Assembly: GCA_022360275.1 (NCBI GenBank)
Contig: JAKSDC010000098.1
Location: 1-17,027, forward strand
Source of the DNA: Chlorobiales bacterium
Lineage (GTDB): Bacteria; Bacteroidota; Chlorobiia; Chlorobiales; Chlorobiaceae
Length of the DNA stretch: 17,027 bases
Direction: 5' to 3'
Positions 1-7,893 of the stretch are shown here, piece by piece. A program made the position numbers and the translations under genes. Numbering within the stretch: position 1 is the stretch's first letter; every line of letters starts with the position of its first letter. The notes under the pieces were generated by a model. The model was not told the DNA's origin, ran no database searches, and saw nothing but the letters and a program-made list of their open reading frames with translations.

Positions 1-192
1 CTCTCTCGTTGTGCCTGTTATCCCGAGAGCCCGGTCGTCAATGTCGGCTTCCTTGTGAGGGGCGCATTTAAGATCAAGCTCTTCGGTGACAAGCCCGGCT
101 GTTTCAATGATCGCCGCTATCTGTATGATTCCGTGTTTCGCCGGATTTGTGCCGGTCGTTTCGACGTCGATATAGAGGACTTTTTTATCCAT
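1..192 (-). CDS. DnaQ-like 3'-5' exonuclease, N-terminal part (runs off left edge)
   Basis: Only the first 64 codons are in the window; the gene continues past base 1. The protein starts MDKKVLYIDVETTG and carries the ExoI motif of DEDD-family exonucleases (D9-x-E11-T-T-G), followed by the usual hydrophobic strand IIQIAAIIE (residues 22-30). Members of this family remove nucleotides from 3' ends, either as the polymerase III epsilon proofreading subunit or as stand-alone nucleases; the visible part cannot tell which. The ATG at 192 was chosen because the family motif begins a few residues later. The frame stays open upstream to an ATG at 249, which would add 19 residues without family resemblance, and then meets a stop near 293. 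The gene points the same way as the BCAA cluster but is separated from cimA by about 200 bp and probably has its own promoter. Confidence 0.8.
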   Translation of the reverse strand, partial: MDKKVLYIDVETTGTNPAKHGIIQIAAIIETAGLVTEELDLKCAPHKEADIDDRALGITGTTRE

Positions 193-328
193 CCTGAATG
201 TAGTGCAGATTGTGCTGGTGAACTGTGTGGTTCCCCCGGTCCTGTACATTTTGTAAGACCGGTATACGTCGCATGGGAAAACAGGTATCTTTTACCTGAC
301 AGGTGAGGAATAATCTCACTGTAAATAC

Positions 329-334
329 ATTATA
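329..334 (-). promoter_or_regulatory. Candidate -10 box for the exonuclease gene
   Basis: A perfect TATAAT on the minus strand lies in an AT-rich stretch about 137 bp upstream of the exonuclease ATG at 192. No convincing -35 hexamer is found 16-18 bp further upstream, and an AT-rich region can give this match by chance. A small inverted repeat (CAGGTA, 5-nt loop, TACCTG) at 282-298 lies between it and the gene. The rest of 193-395 shows no gene. Confidence 0.3.
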
Positions 335-365
335 AAAGATTTTTTTTAATGAACTTATTGTTGTT

Positions 366-385
366 GAGCATTTGCTGAAACGCTC
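366..385 (-). terminator. Stem-loop just after cimA, probable 3' end of the BCAA transcript
   Basis: Ten bases past the cimA stop, the minus-strand RNA can form an 8-bp stem (GAGCGTTT with AAATGCTC, one G-U pair) closed by the 4-nt loop CAGC. The G-U pair works only in minus-strand RNA; the plus strand would have an A-C mismatch there, which fits a role at the end of the leftward transcript. There is no T-run directly after the stem, so it is not a classic intrinsic terminator. It could be an RNA-stabilising 3' hairpin or part of a factor-dependent end. Confidence 0.4.
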
Positions 386-395
386 GGTTTAGGTT

Positions 396-2003
396 TTACT
401 GTGCTTCAGCAGGAGAAGCCTGGCAGGATACTTCCTGCGTGTTGAACAGGTAGTAGTTGATGCTGTCGCTCAATGCCTGCAGACTTGCATCGATGATGTT
501 GGTTGAAACGCCGACTGTCGACCATGTCAAATGGCCGTCACTGGTTTCGATAAGAACTCTTACCTTGGCGCTGGTTCCTTTTTTTTCTTCGAGCACGCGA
601 ACCTTGTAATCAACAAGTTTGACGTTGTGTATGGCAGGATAGAAGCCGCGCAGAACCTTGCGAAGTGCCTTGTCAAGGGCATTGACCGGACCGTCTCCAT
701 CGGCGGCGGTCATCTCGATTTCATCATTGACCTCGATTTTCAGAATCGCCTGGTCGACGGGTTCACGGTTTTTACCGGACTCGATGTGTACTTTTGATTC
801 AAGTACCTCAAAGAACGGCTTGAACTGTCCCAGTTCATGCCGAAGCAGCAGTTCAAAAGACGCCTCGGCAACATCGAACTGGAAGCCTTCGTGTTCGAGT
901 TTTTTAATCCTCTGCACGATTTTTTTGAACAGCTCGCCATTATCCGGCAGCTCTATTCCAAGCTCCTTTGCCTTGTAACGGATATTGCTCTGCCCGGCAA
1001 GCTCCGATACGAGTACCCTCTGGCGATTGCCGACGGTTTGCGGGTCGATATGTTCGTAAAGGGAGCTTTCCTTGAGGACGGCGCTGACATGAATCCCGCC
1101 TTTGTGGGCGAAAGCGGATTTGCCCACGAACGGGGCACGGTTGTCCGGAGGAAGGTTCAACAACTCGTATACGGAGTTCGACAGCGAAGTAAGCTGGTTC
1201 AGCTTCAGCTTGTGGTGAAAACGGCCGTCGAGCTTCAGTATGACATTCGGAATAATGCTGATAAGGTTGGCATTGCCGCAGCGTTCGCCGATGCCGTTGA
1301 TCGTGCCCTGTACATGAGCCGCGCCCGCCCGCAAGGCGGAAAGAGCGTTGGCTACCGCCAGGTCGCTGTCATTATGCGTGTGAATGCCGATCGGAACGGT
1401 GGTGGCAAAAAGGACTTCCTGGACGATCTCGTACACTTCGTGAGGCATCGAGCCGCCATTGGTATCACAGAGGACAAGCCGGTCAGCGCCGGCATCCTGT
1501 GCCGACAGCAGCATTTGCATGGCAAACTCCCGGTTGTCCTTGTAGCCGTCAAAAAAATGTTCGGCGTCGAACAACACTTCCCGGCCATTGCTTTTGAGAT
1601 AGCTGACCGATTTGAAAATCAGCTCGGCATTTTCTTCGTCGTTCAGGCCTAGTCCTACTGCGGAATGCGCTTTCCAGGTTTTGCCGAAGATTGTAATGAC
1701 AGGTGTTTCCGATTTCAGAAGCCCGGTCAGATTGGGATCGTTTTCAATGTTATCGGGCTTTCTTGCAGTGGAGCCGAAAGCACAAAGCCTGGCTTTTTTC
1801 AACTGAAGATGAAGTGCCCGGCGGAAAAACTCCTCGTCTTTGGGGTTGCTGCTGGGCCACCCCCCCTCGATGTAGTCAACCCCGAAGTCGTCGAGTTTTT
1901 CGGCGATAAGCAGCTTGTCCTGGACGGACAGGGTTATCTTTTCGCCCTGTGTTCCGTCCCTGAGCGTGGTATCGTAGAGTTCGACGGCGCTTCTGTTCTT
2001 CAT
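396..2003 (-). CDS. cimA: (R)-citramalate synthase (CimA family)
   Basis: The 535-residue enzyme condenses pyruvate with acetyl-CoA to (R)-citramalate, the first step of the threonine-independent isoleucine route. The N-terminal TIM-barrel of the HMGL/isopropylmalate synthase family covers about residues 5-290. It shows DTTLRDG at 11-17, with the catalytic R15 and the metal-binding D16, HTHND at 208-212 (metal-binding His pair) and GIGERCGN at 237-244. HKGGIH lies at 300-305 and a LeuA-type regulatory domain at about 400-515. The stretch GGWPSSNPKDEEFF (47-60) and the FGKTW region near 106-110 are typical of the citramalate synthase group rather than true LeuA, whose equivalent in this same cluster reads AGFPASSP. 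It is the last gene of the leftward cluster, 40 bp after leuD, and its product feeds LeuCD and LeuB. GGAAACAGAG before the ATG is a modest ribosome site. Isoleucine feedback through the C-terminal domain is inferred from the family. Confidence 0.9.
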   Translation of the reverse strand: MKNRSAVELYDTTLRDGTQGEKITLSVQDKLLIAEKLDDFGVDYIEGGWPSSNPKDEEFFRRALHLQLKKARLCAFGSTARKPDNIENDPNLTGLLKSETPVITIFGKTWKAHSAVGLGLNDEENAELIFKSVSYLKSNGREVLFDAEHFFDGYKDNREFAMQMLLSAQDAGADRLVLCDTNGGSMPHEVYEIVQEVLFATTVPIGIHTHNDSDLAVANALSALRAGAAHVQGTINGIGERCGNANLISIIPNVILKLDGRFHHKLKLNQLTSLSNSVYELLNLPPDNRAPFVGKSAFAHKGGIHVSAVLKESSLYEHIDPQTVGNRQRVLVSELAGQSNIRYKAKELGIELPDNGELFKKIVQRIKKLEHEGFQFDVAEASFELLLRHELGQFKPFFEVLESKVHIESGKNREPVDQAILKIEVNDEIEMTAADGDGPVNALDKALRKVLRGFYPAIHNVKLVDYKVRVLEEKKGTSAKVRVLIETSDGHLTWSTVGVSTNIIDASLQALSDSINYYLFNTQEVSCQASPAEAQ

Positions 2004-2043
2004 CTCTGTTTCCGTTCGAGGCTGTCCGTGATGGACGCCCCTG

Positions 2044-2607
2044 TCAGGAGTTCATAAGGTTTTCCTGCCGGGCATAGGCAAAGATGCCTCCGGCCATAAC
2101 GATTTTATAGACGTCACCCAGCGGTTTAAGCGTATAAGTCACGTTTTGCGTCAGGTTTGTGACACTGCTGTTTTCAATATCTATTCTCAGCTCATCCCCC
2201 GTCAGCACGGTTTTGCTGAGCTGCTCGGCTGTTTCGTAAGGTATAACAAATCCTCCGTCTACACAGTTGCGGTAGAAGATCCTCGCGTATGATTCGGCGA
2301 CAATCGCCCTTGCACCGGCAACCTGCAATGAAAACGGCGCATGTTCGCGGGACGAACCGCAGCCGAAATTGGGGCCGGCTATGATGATCGAGTATTCCGA
2401 CTCGAATTTCCCCTCTTCAACGAAAGGGCGGTTCCCCTCAGGAAGACCGGCCTCCGCAGCCGGTACTCCCGAGAGGGCATACTTACCGTAGAGTTTCACC
2501 TCTTCGGGATCTGAAAGGCTGTAGACGAGATGTTCGGCCGGGATGATCTGGTCGGTATCGATGTTTTTACCCAACACGTAAGCTTTTCCTTGTATGATGC
2601 TTTCCAT
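2044..2607 (-). CDS. leuD: 3-isopropylmalate dehydratase small subunit
   Basis: The 187-residue swivel-domain subunit pairs with LeuC to isomerise 2-isopropylmalate to 3-isopropylmalate. It should also convert citramalate by way of citraconate to 3-methylmalate for isoleucine. Visible family motifs are NIDTDQIIPA (15-24) near the N-terminus and GCGSSREHAP (82-91), the conserved substrate-binding loop. Length fits bacterial LeuD (about 165-200 residues). The ATG at 2607 begins MESIIQGKAYVLG, as expected for the family, but has no recognisable Shine-Dalgarno sequence. Unlike every other junction in the cluster, it is separated from the upstream leuC by 290 bp. Its level may therefore be set separately, by an internal promoter or by processing. 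Confidence 0.95.
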   Translation of the reverse strand: MESIIQGKAYVLGKNIDTDQIIPAEHLVYSLSDPEEVKLYGKYALSGVPAAEAGLPEGNRPFVEEGKFESEYSIIIAGPNFGCGSSREHAPFSLQVAGARAIVAESYARIFYRNCVDGGFVIPYETAEQLSKTVLTGDELRIDIENSSVTNLTQNVTYTLKPLGDVYKIVMAGGIFAYARQENLMNS

Positions 2608-2897
2608 AATGCTTTTATGCTTTGATCTTTTTACACTCCGATTATCTGAGACCTAATTTGAGCGATTGTTCGAGCATGCCGGAGATGCAAGGCACAGGGA
2701 ATGCAGCTGTAGTGAACTACCGCAAGTTCCCTGTAACGAAGTAGAATCGGTGTGATCGGCAATCCCGAAGGGGTTCAAATTGTGCGATCTTTCTTTTTTT
2801 CTCTTTTGTCTTGACAGAAGCAGAATTTTGTTGTGTCTCATAGCTTATAAATATTCCTTTTCTATCTAAAATTAATAGACTGCAAAATTTGAGACGC
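2608..2897. repeat. 290-bp leuC-leuD spacer: candidate structured or dispersed element
   Basis: This spacer breaks an otherwise tightly packed cluster. Its core holds a long hairpin: ACAGGGAA at 2694-2701 pairs with TTCCCTGT at 2727-2734. Inside it GTAG (2709-2712) and CTAC (2717-2720) pair around a TGAA tetraloop. The octamer AATTTGAG occurs at 2655-2662 and again at 2886-2893, bracketing about 220 bp as a direct repeat of the kind left by insertion of a small element. A 62-codon minus-strand reading frame (2653-2841) crosses the hairpin, but has no ribosome site and no family features, so I do not call it a gene. No terminal inverted repeats or transposase are seen. Whether it is repeated elsewhere in the genome cannot be judged from this window. 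Confidence 0.4.
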
Positions 2898-2901
2898 TCA
2901 A
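2889..2901 (-). other. Short stem-loop at the leuC stop
   Basis: TTGAG and CTCAA flank a 3-nt loop, overlap the leuC stop codon and are followed by ATTTT on the minus strand. The stem is only 5 bp and AT-rich, so it is at best a weak terminator or attenuating hairpin before the long gap to leuD. Confidence 0.25.
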
Positions 2902-4196
2902 CTTAGGAATTCTCTCGGATCAGTAAGCTTCCCTGTTATCGCCGATGCTGCAGCGGTCAGCGGAGAAGCGAGACAGACCCCTGCTTTTTTGCTGCCCATC
3001 CGACCCGGAAAGTTCCTGTTTGTTGTCGAGACGACAAGGTCGTTGTTTTCCGAACGTCCGAAGGTGTCCGATGGACCGCCCAGACATGCCGCACAAGACG
3101 GCGGGGCGATAGCGCAGCCGGCGTCTTCGAAGATTTTTCTGATCGAATGACCGTCGAATTGCTCTGTTTCAAGGCTTTGAGCAGCCTCTACTGTCGCAGG
3201 TACGATATTTGTCGGTACGGAGACCTTGTTTCCTTTCAGGATTCTTGCCGCCATGACAAAATCGCTCAACTTGCCTCCAGTACAGGAGCCGATATATGAT
3301 TTCGTGATTCGGGTGTCCTGAACGCTGCGAACGGTCGCACGGTTATCCGGACTGTGCGGCATGGCCACTACCGGTTCGAGTGCTTCGACCTTGTAACGAT
3401 AAGTGCTATGATACTCTGCACCAGGATCGCTTTCGAGTATTTCATAGGTTTTTTCAGTTCGTTCTTTCACATAGGCCTCGGTGACGCTGTCTGCAGCAAT
3501 GATGCCATTCATTCCACCGGCCTCGATCGCCATGTTGGTAAGCGTCATACGCTCTTCCATCGGCAGTGAATACACCGCCGAGCCGTCGAATTCCATCGCC
3601 CGGTAGGTCGCTCCGTCAGTGCCGATATCGCCCAGGATCTGCAGGATAAGGTCTTTTGCCGCAAGATAGTCCGGCATTTCACCTTCAAAGATGAACTTCA
3701 TTGATTCGGGGACCTTTTCCCAGATTTTTCCCGTGCCGAGAATAAAAGCCGCATCGGTGTTGCCGATTCCCGTACCGAACATGCCGAACGCGCCTGAAGT
3801 ACAGGTGTGAGAGTCGGTACCGAAAAGAACCGTACCCGGAAGATTGTACCCTTCCTGGGCAAGGGCGACGTGACAGACCCCTTTATAGCGGTCGGTTCCC
3901 ACATCGTGATGGTTGGGAAGGTCATGTTCTTCAGCGAACTGCCGAAGCAGGTCGATGTTGCGGCGAGCGTGCTCATTCTCGGTGAATATGTAGTGGTCAG
4001 GAAGTATAACGACTTTCTCGGGGTCCCATACCTTTGCGCCGGGGCCGAATTTTTCCCTGAATATGTCAAAAGTCGGAGGACCGCATACGTCATGGGTCAA
4101 CAGGATGTCGACATTGAGCCAGACGTTCTCGCCTGCTTCGACGAATTTGCGGTTGGCAGCCTTTGCAAGGATTTTCTGCGTTATCGTTTGTACCAT
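2898..4196 (-). CDS. leuC: 3-isopropylmalate dehydratase large subunit
   Basis: The 432-residue aconitase-family subunit carries the [4Fe-4S] cluster that acts as Lewis acid in the isopropylmalate isomerase reaction. The three expected cluster ligands are present: C305 in SYIGSCTGGK, and C368 and C371 in PPSCAACLGG. GTDSHT (126-131), another aconitase-family signature, is also there. The length of about 430 residues matches the shorter LeuC2/HacA-like branch common in archaea and anaerobes rather than the roughly 465-residue enterobacterial form. An oxygen-sensitive cluster fits an anaerobe. It lies 6 bp after leuA, so translation is probably coupled. With LeuD it should serve both leucine synthesis and the citramalate branch, since no second copy is in the window. 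Confidence 0.95.
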   Translation of the reverse strand: MVQTITQKILAKAANRKFVEAGENVWLNVDILLTHDVCGPPTFDIFREKFGPGAKVWDPEKVVILPDHYIFTENEHARRNIDLLRQFAEEHDLPNHHDVGTDRYKGVCHVALAQEGYNLPGTVLFGTDSHTCTSGAFGMFGTGIGNTDAAFILGTGKIWEKVPESMKFIFEGEMPDYLAAKDLILQILGDIGTDGATYRAMEFDGSAVYSLPMEERMTLTNMAIEAGGMNGIIAADSVTEAYVKERTEKTYEILESDPGAEYHSTYRYKVEALEPVVAMPHSPDNRATVRSVQDTRITKSYIGSCTGGKLSDFVMAARILKGNKVSVPTNIVPATVEAAQSLETEQFDGHSIRKIFEDAGCAIAPPSCAACLGGPSDTFGRSENNDLVVSTTNRNFPGRMGSKKAGVCLASPLTAAASAITGKLTDPREFLS

Positions 4197-4202
4197 GATC
4201 TG

Positions 4203-5774
4203 TTAAATCCCGTTATCGATTGTATTGTTGTTGTTGTCGTTTTCCTTTGCGTCCTGCCGCAGGCTCAGTGCCTGCAGGTATGCTTTTGCACTTGCTTCGA
4301 TAATGTCGGTCGAAACCCCACGCCCGGTAAAGAGATGGTCTCCATCCTTGAGTCTCACGGTTGCTTCTCCCAGTGCCTGACGACCTGCGGTTGTCGAGCG
4401 TACCGAATAAGAATAAAGCAGCGAGCCAAGGCTCAGTGCCCGCTCGATCGCTTTGAAGCACGCGTCGACAGGACCGTCTCCGGTAGACGATTCTTCATAG
4501 GTGTTGCTTTTGACCTTTATGCGCACCGTTGCGGTCGGAATCGATGCCGTGCCGCTGTTGACGTGCAGGTAATCGAGCTCGAGCGGTTCAAGCGGCTTGT
4601 TCAGCTCGTCCCCCATGAGCACTCTCAGATCGTCGTCATAAATCTCTTTTTTCTTGTCGGCAACCGACAGGAAACGCTCGTAGACTTTCTCCAGCTCTGC
4701 ACCGGTAACCTTGTAACCGAGCGAGCTGAGCCGTGCCTGCAATCCATGTTTGCCTGAGTGTCGCCCCAGCACGATGGTTGTCTGCGGAACACCGACGGAT
4801 TCAGGGGTCATGACCTCGTAGGTCTGCCGGTTTTTCAGCATCCCGTCCTGGTGTATGCCCGACTCGTGGGCGAATGCGTTGTCGCCGACAATCGCCTTGT
4901 TCGGCTGGATGATCAGGCCGGTGAACGAAGAAACCATACGACTGGTGTTGTAAATTTCTTCGGTGGCGACATCGGTATAATAGTCGTGCAGATCGCTTCG
5001 CACTTTCAGTCCCATCACAATTTCCTCAAGGGAGGCATTGCCCGCCCGTTCGCCGATGCCGTTGATCGAGCATTCAGCCTGTCTTGCTCCGTTTTCGATG
5101 GAGCTGAGCGTGTTTGCCACCGCAAGCCCGAGGTCGTTGTGACAATGCACACTGATAACAGCACGGTCTATGTTTGCCACACGCTGTTTCAGGCCCGCGA
5201 TTTTTCTGCCGAATTCCGAGGGCCAGGTATAGCCCGTCGTGTCGGGGATATTGACCGTAGTGGCGCCGGCAGCGATAACCGCTTCGATGATCTCGGCAAG
5301 GTATGTCGGGTCGGTTCTTCCGGCATCTTCTGCAGAAAACTCGACATCATCGGTAAAAGTTTTCGCGAAACGAACCGCATCCACTGCCATCCTGAGAATG
5401 GTCTGCTGTTTTTCCGCAAGTGTCTTGCCATACCGTTCGTGGCCGAACTTGCCCATGATATGAATATCCGACGTGCTGATAAAGGTATGGATTCTCGGAT
5501 ATCGTGCGTTCCTCAGCGCGTCATGGGCGCTTTTGATATCGTTTTCCACGGCCCTGCTGAGCGCGGCCACTATTTTGCCGGATTCATCACTGACCTGCCG
5601 GACAGCCTCGAACTGAAGCGGGGAAGACGCAGGGAACCCGGCTTCAATGATATCGACATTGAGTTTTTCAAGCTGCCGAGCTATCTCGACCTTTTCCTGC
5701 AGGTTCAGAGATGCGCCGGGTGACTGTTCACCGTCACGCAGCGTTGTGTCAAATATCAGTACCTTTTCTTTCAC
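4203..5774 (-). CDS. leuA: 2-isopropylmalate synthase
   Basis: The 523-residue enzyme condenses 2-oxoisovalerate with acetyl-CoA, the committed step to leucine. The catalytic barrel shows DTTLRDG (9-15) with R13 and D14, HCHND (210-214), GIGERAGN (239-246) and HESGIHQDG (303-311). The C-terminal leucine-sensing dimer domain covers about 390-505, and feedback inhibition by leucine is expected from the family. The start is GTG at 5774, the only start in frame after an upstream TGA, and gives the usual N-terminus MKEKVLIFDTTLRDG. No clear Shine-Dalgarno sequence precedes it. The last residues form an odd Asn-rich tail (ENDNNNNTIDNGI), encoded partly by a run of AAC codons, beyond the end of the known domain. 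It follows leuB by 17 bp and overlaps nothing. It is a paralogue of cimA in the same cluster. Confidence 0.95.
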   Translation of the reverse strand: MKEKVLIFDTTLRDGEQSPGASLNLQEKVEIARQLEKLNVDIIEAGFPASSPLQFEAVRQVSDESGKIVAALSRAVENDIKSAHDALRNARYPRIHTFISTSDIHIMGKFGHERYGKTLAEKQQTILRMAVDAVRFAKTFTDDVEFSAEDAGRTDPTYLAEIIEAVIAAGATTVNIPDTTGYTWPSEFGRKIAGLKQRVANIDRAVISVHCHNDLGLAVANTLSSIENGARQAECSINGIGERAGNASLEEIVMGLKVRSDLHDYYTDVATEEIYNTSRMVSSFTGLIIQPNKAIVGDNAFAHESGIHQDGMLKNRQTYEVMTPESVGVPQTTIVLGRHSGKHGLQARLSSLGYKVTGAELEKVYERFLSVADKKKEIYDDDLRVLMGDELNKPLEPLELDYLHVNSGTASIPTATVRIKVKSNTYEESSTGDGPVDACFKAIERALSLGSLLYSYSVRSTTAGRQALGEATVRLKDGDHLFTGRGVSTDIIEASAKAYLQALSLRQDAKENDNNNNTIDNGI

Positions 5775-5791
5775 GCCACATCATGCGATGG

Positions 5792-6853
5792 TTACGATAC
5801 CTCCAGGTTTGCTGTGATGGCATCGGTGATTTCTGTTGTCGAGGCGACACTGTCGCCGGGATTGGCGATATCGGCAGTTCGCATACCTGACTCGAGTGTT
5901 TTTTCAATTGCCGTGTATATGTCGCCGGCAATGTGCTGCATGGAAAAACTGTGTTCGAACATCATGGCAACCGAAGCTATGGTCGCTATGGGGTTTGCCT
6001 TGTTCCGGCCTGCAATATCGGGTGCGCTGCCGTGAATCGGTTCATACAGTGCATGGCGGCTGCCGATGCTTGCCGAAGGAAGCATTCCAAGACTGCCGGT
6101 GATCATGCCCGATATGTCGCTGAGAATGTCGCCGAAAAGATTTTTAGTGACAATCACGTCGAACTGTTTCGGATCACGGACAACCTGCATCGCTGCATTA
6201 TCCACATACATGTCGGTCAACTCGACCTCCAGGTAATCCTTGTGCACGTCATGCACGATGTTTCTCCAGAACTGTGAGCATTCCAGCACATTGGCCTTGT
6301 CGATCGAAACAAGCCGCTTTTCCCGCTTCATGGCAGTTTCGAAGGCGAGACGTGCGATTCGCTCGACCTCGTATTTTTCATACACCATGGTGTTCCAGCC
6401 CCTGTTGTCGTCGTACCCTCTGGGCTGGCCGAAATAGATGCCGCCGGTAAGCTCTCTTATGACCATGAAGTCGGTTCCGGAAAGAATATCAGGCTTGAGT
6501 GACGAAGCGTTTACCAGGGCGTCGTATACTTTCGCCGGGCGAAAATTCGCAAAAAGACCGAGTTCCTTGCGGATTTTCAAAAGCGCGGCTTCGGGTTTTT
6601 TCTCGTGCGGAAGGTTTTCCCATTTCGGGCCGCCGACTGCACCAAGCAGCACCGCGTCACAGTTTTTACAGGCCTCGAGAGTCTCTTCGGTAAGCATTTC
6701 CCCGTGAACATCATAGGAAGCTCCTCCGAAAAGATGTTCTTCAATTTCTATTTCCAGGTCATGTTTTTCTTTCAATGCATCGATGACCTGTAAGGCACTG
6801 GCGACAACCTCGGTGCCGATGCCGTCGCCTGGTATGGTTACTAGTTTAAACAT
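5792..6853 (-). CDS. leuB: 3-isopropylmalate dehydrogenase
   Basis: This 353-residue NAD-dependent enzyme oxidatively decarboxylates 3-isopropylmalate to 4-methyl-2-oxopentanoate. In the citramalate route it also converts 3-methylmalate to 2-oxobutyrate. Motifs are PGDGIG (8-13), RELTGGIYFG (133-142), the catalytic K186 in SIDKANVL, DMYVDNAAMQ (214-223) and NLFGDILSD (238-246). The NAD-binding GSAPDIAG lies at 275-282. Length matches bacterial LeuB. It lies 10 bp after the ilvC stop without a clear ribosome site, so it is probably translated by coupling. It sits between the shared ilv steps and the leu-specific steps, as expected for a dehydrogenase used in both pathways. Confidence 0.96.
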   Translation of the reverse strand: MFKLVTIPGDGIGTEVVASALQVIDALKEKHDLEIEIEEHLFGGASYDVHGEMLTEETLEACKNCDAVLLGAVGGPKWENLPHEKKPEAALLKIRKELGLFANFRPAKVYDALVNASSLKPDILSGTDFMVIRELTGGIYFGQPRGYDDNRGWNTMVYEKYEVERIARLAFETAMKREKRLVSIDKANVLECSQFWRNIVHDVHKDYLEVELTDMYVDNAAMQVVRDPKQFDVIVTKNLFGDILSDISGMITGSLGMLPSASIGSRHALYEPIHGSAPDIAGRNKANPIATIASVAMMFEHSFSMQHIAGDIYTAIEKTLESGMRTADIANPGDSVASTTEITDAITANLEVS

Positions 6854-6863
6854 TCGTTAGACA

Positions 6864-7856
6864 TTATTTTTTCAGAAGCCAGCTCATCATTTTACGAAGT
6901 TTTGTGCCGACCTTCTCGATTGGATGGCTGGCATTTGATTCGCGCAATTTTTTCATGTTCGGGTAACCGGAGTTGCATTCCTCGATGAACTCCCTGGCAA
7001 AACTGCCGTCCTGTACCTCTCCGAGGATTTTTTTCATCTCCGCTTTGACAGCCGGCGTAATGACTCTCGGGCCGCGTGTCATGCCGCCGTACTCGGCAGT
7101 GTCGCTGACCGAATAGTTCATGCGTGACAGACCGCCTTCATAATAAAGATCGACAATCAGTTTCAGTTCGTGCATGCACTCAAAATAAGCGAGCTCGGCC
7201 GGGTAGCCTCCTTCAACAAGCGTTTCAAATCCGGCCTTGATAAGTTCGGCTGAGCCCCCGCAGAGTACAGCTTGTTCCCCGAACAGGTCGGTTTCGGTTT
7301 CATCCTTGAACGTTGTTTCGATAACACCGGCTTTGGTGCCGCCGAGACCTTTGGCCCAGGCAAGTGCCTGCTGCCTGGTGTCGCCCGTATAGTCCTGATA
7401 GACTGCGATGAGGCATGGGACGCCGTTACCCTGCGTAAAGGTGCGGCGAACAAGGTGCCCGGGGCTTTTCGGAGCGATCATCATAACGTTTACGGTTTCC
7501 GGGGGAACAATCTGCTTGTAATGGATATTGAACCCGTGAGCAAATGCCAGTGTGTTTCCCGCTTCAAGGTTCGGAGCGATTTCCTCGTCATAAATGCGTT
7601 TCTGATACTGATCGGGGAGAAGAACCATGACGATATCGGCCCACTTTACAGCATCGGCAATGGGGTTGACCTCAAGGCCGGCTTCCCTTGCTTTGGCACA
7701 CGAGGAGCTGTCCGGCCTCAGGCCGACACAAACGTTAAGACCGCTTTCTTTCAGATTCAGGGCGTGAGCGTGTCCCTGGCTGCCGTAGCCGAGTATGGCG
7801 ATATTTTTTCCTTGCAGGTATTTCAAATCGGCATCCTGCTCATAGTAAGCGTTCAT
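6864..7856 (-). CDS. ilvC: Ketol-acid reductoisomerase
   Basis: This 330-residue class I enzyme isomerises and reduces acetolactate or acetohydroxybutyrate to the dihydroxy acid, using NADPH and Mg2+. The Rossmann motif GYGSQG is at 23-28. The C-terminal knotted domain shows ETDLFGEQAVLCGG and GPRVITPAV. The frame stays open upstream to 7907, but that longer start would overlap the end of ilvN by 14 bp and add 17 residues (MVRVDFIF...) unlike the family. The ATG at 7856 gives MNAYYEQDADLKYLQGK, the usual N-terminus, and the usual length of about 330 residues. The gap to ilvN is then 37 bp. Confidence in the function is very high and in the start high. Confidence 0.95.
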   Translation of the reverse strand: MNAYYEQDADLKYLQGKNIAILGYGSQGHAHALNLKESGLNVCVGLRPDSSSCAKAREAGLEVNPIADAVKWADIVMVLLPDQYQKRIYDEEIAPNLEAGNTLAFAHGFNIHYKQIVPPETVNVMMIAPKSPGHLVRRTFTQGNGVPCLIAVYQDYTGDTRQQALAWAKGLGGTKAGVIETTFKDETETDLFGEQAVLCGGSAELIKAGFETLVEGGYPAELAYFECMHELKLIVDLYYEGGLSRMNYSVSDTAEYGGMTRGPRVITPAVKAEMKKILGEVQDGSFAREFIEECNSGYPNMKKLRESNASHPIEKVGTKLRKMMSWLLKK

Positions 7857-7893
7857 ATGATTGCTCTGTGTTTGATGTTGTATAAAAATAAAG

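Noticed and set aside
55..306. 83-codon plus-strand reading frame
   Set aside because: It is antisense to the exonuclease gene, whose minus-strand frame has clear family motifs; the plus-strand product shows none.
2760..2790. tRNA-like T-loop (GGTTCAAAT) in the leuC-leuD spacer
   Set aside because: The flanking bases do not form a T-stem, and no acceptor, D or anticodon arm is present.
2653..2841. 62-codon minus-strand frame in the leuC-leuD spacer
   Set aside because: It runs through the hairpin element, has no ribosome site near its ATG and no recognisable domain.
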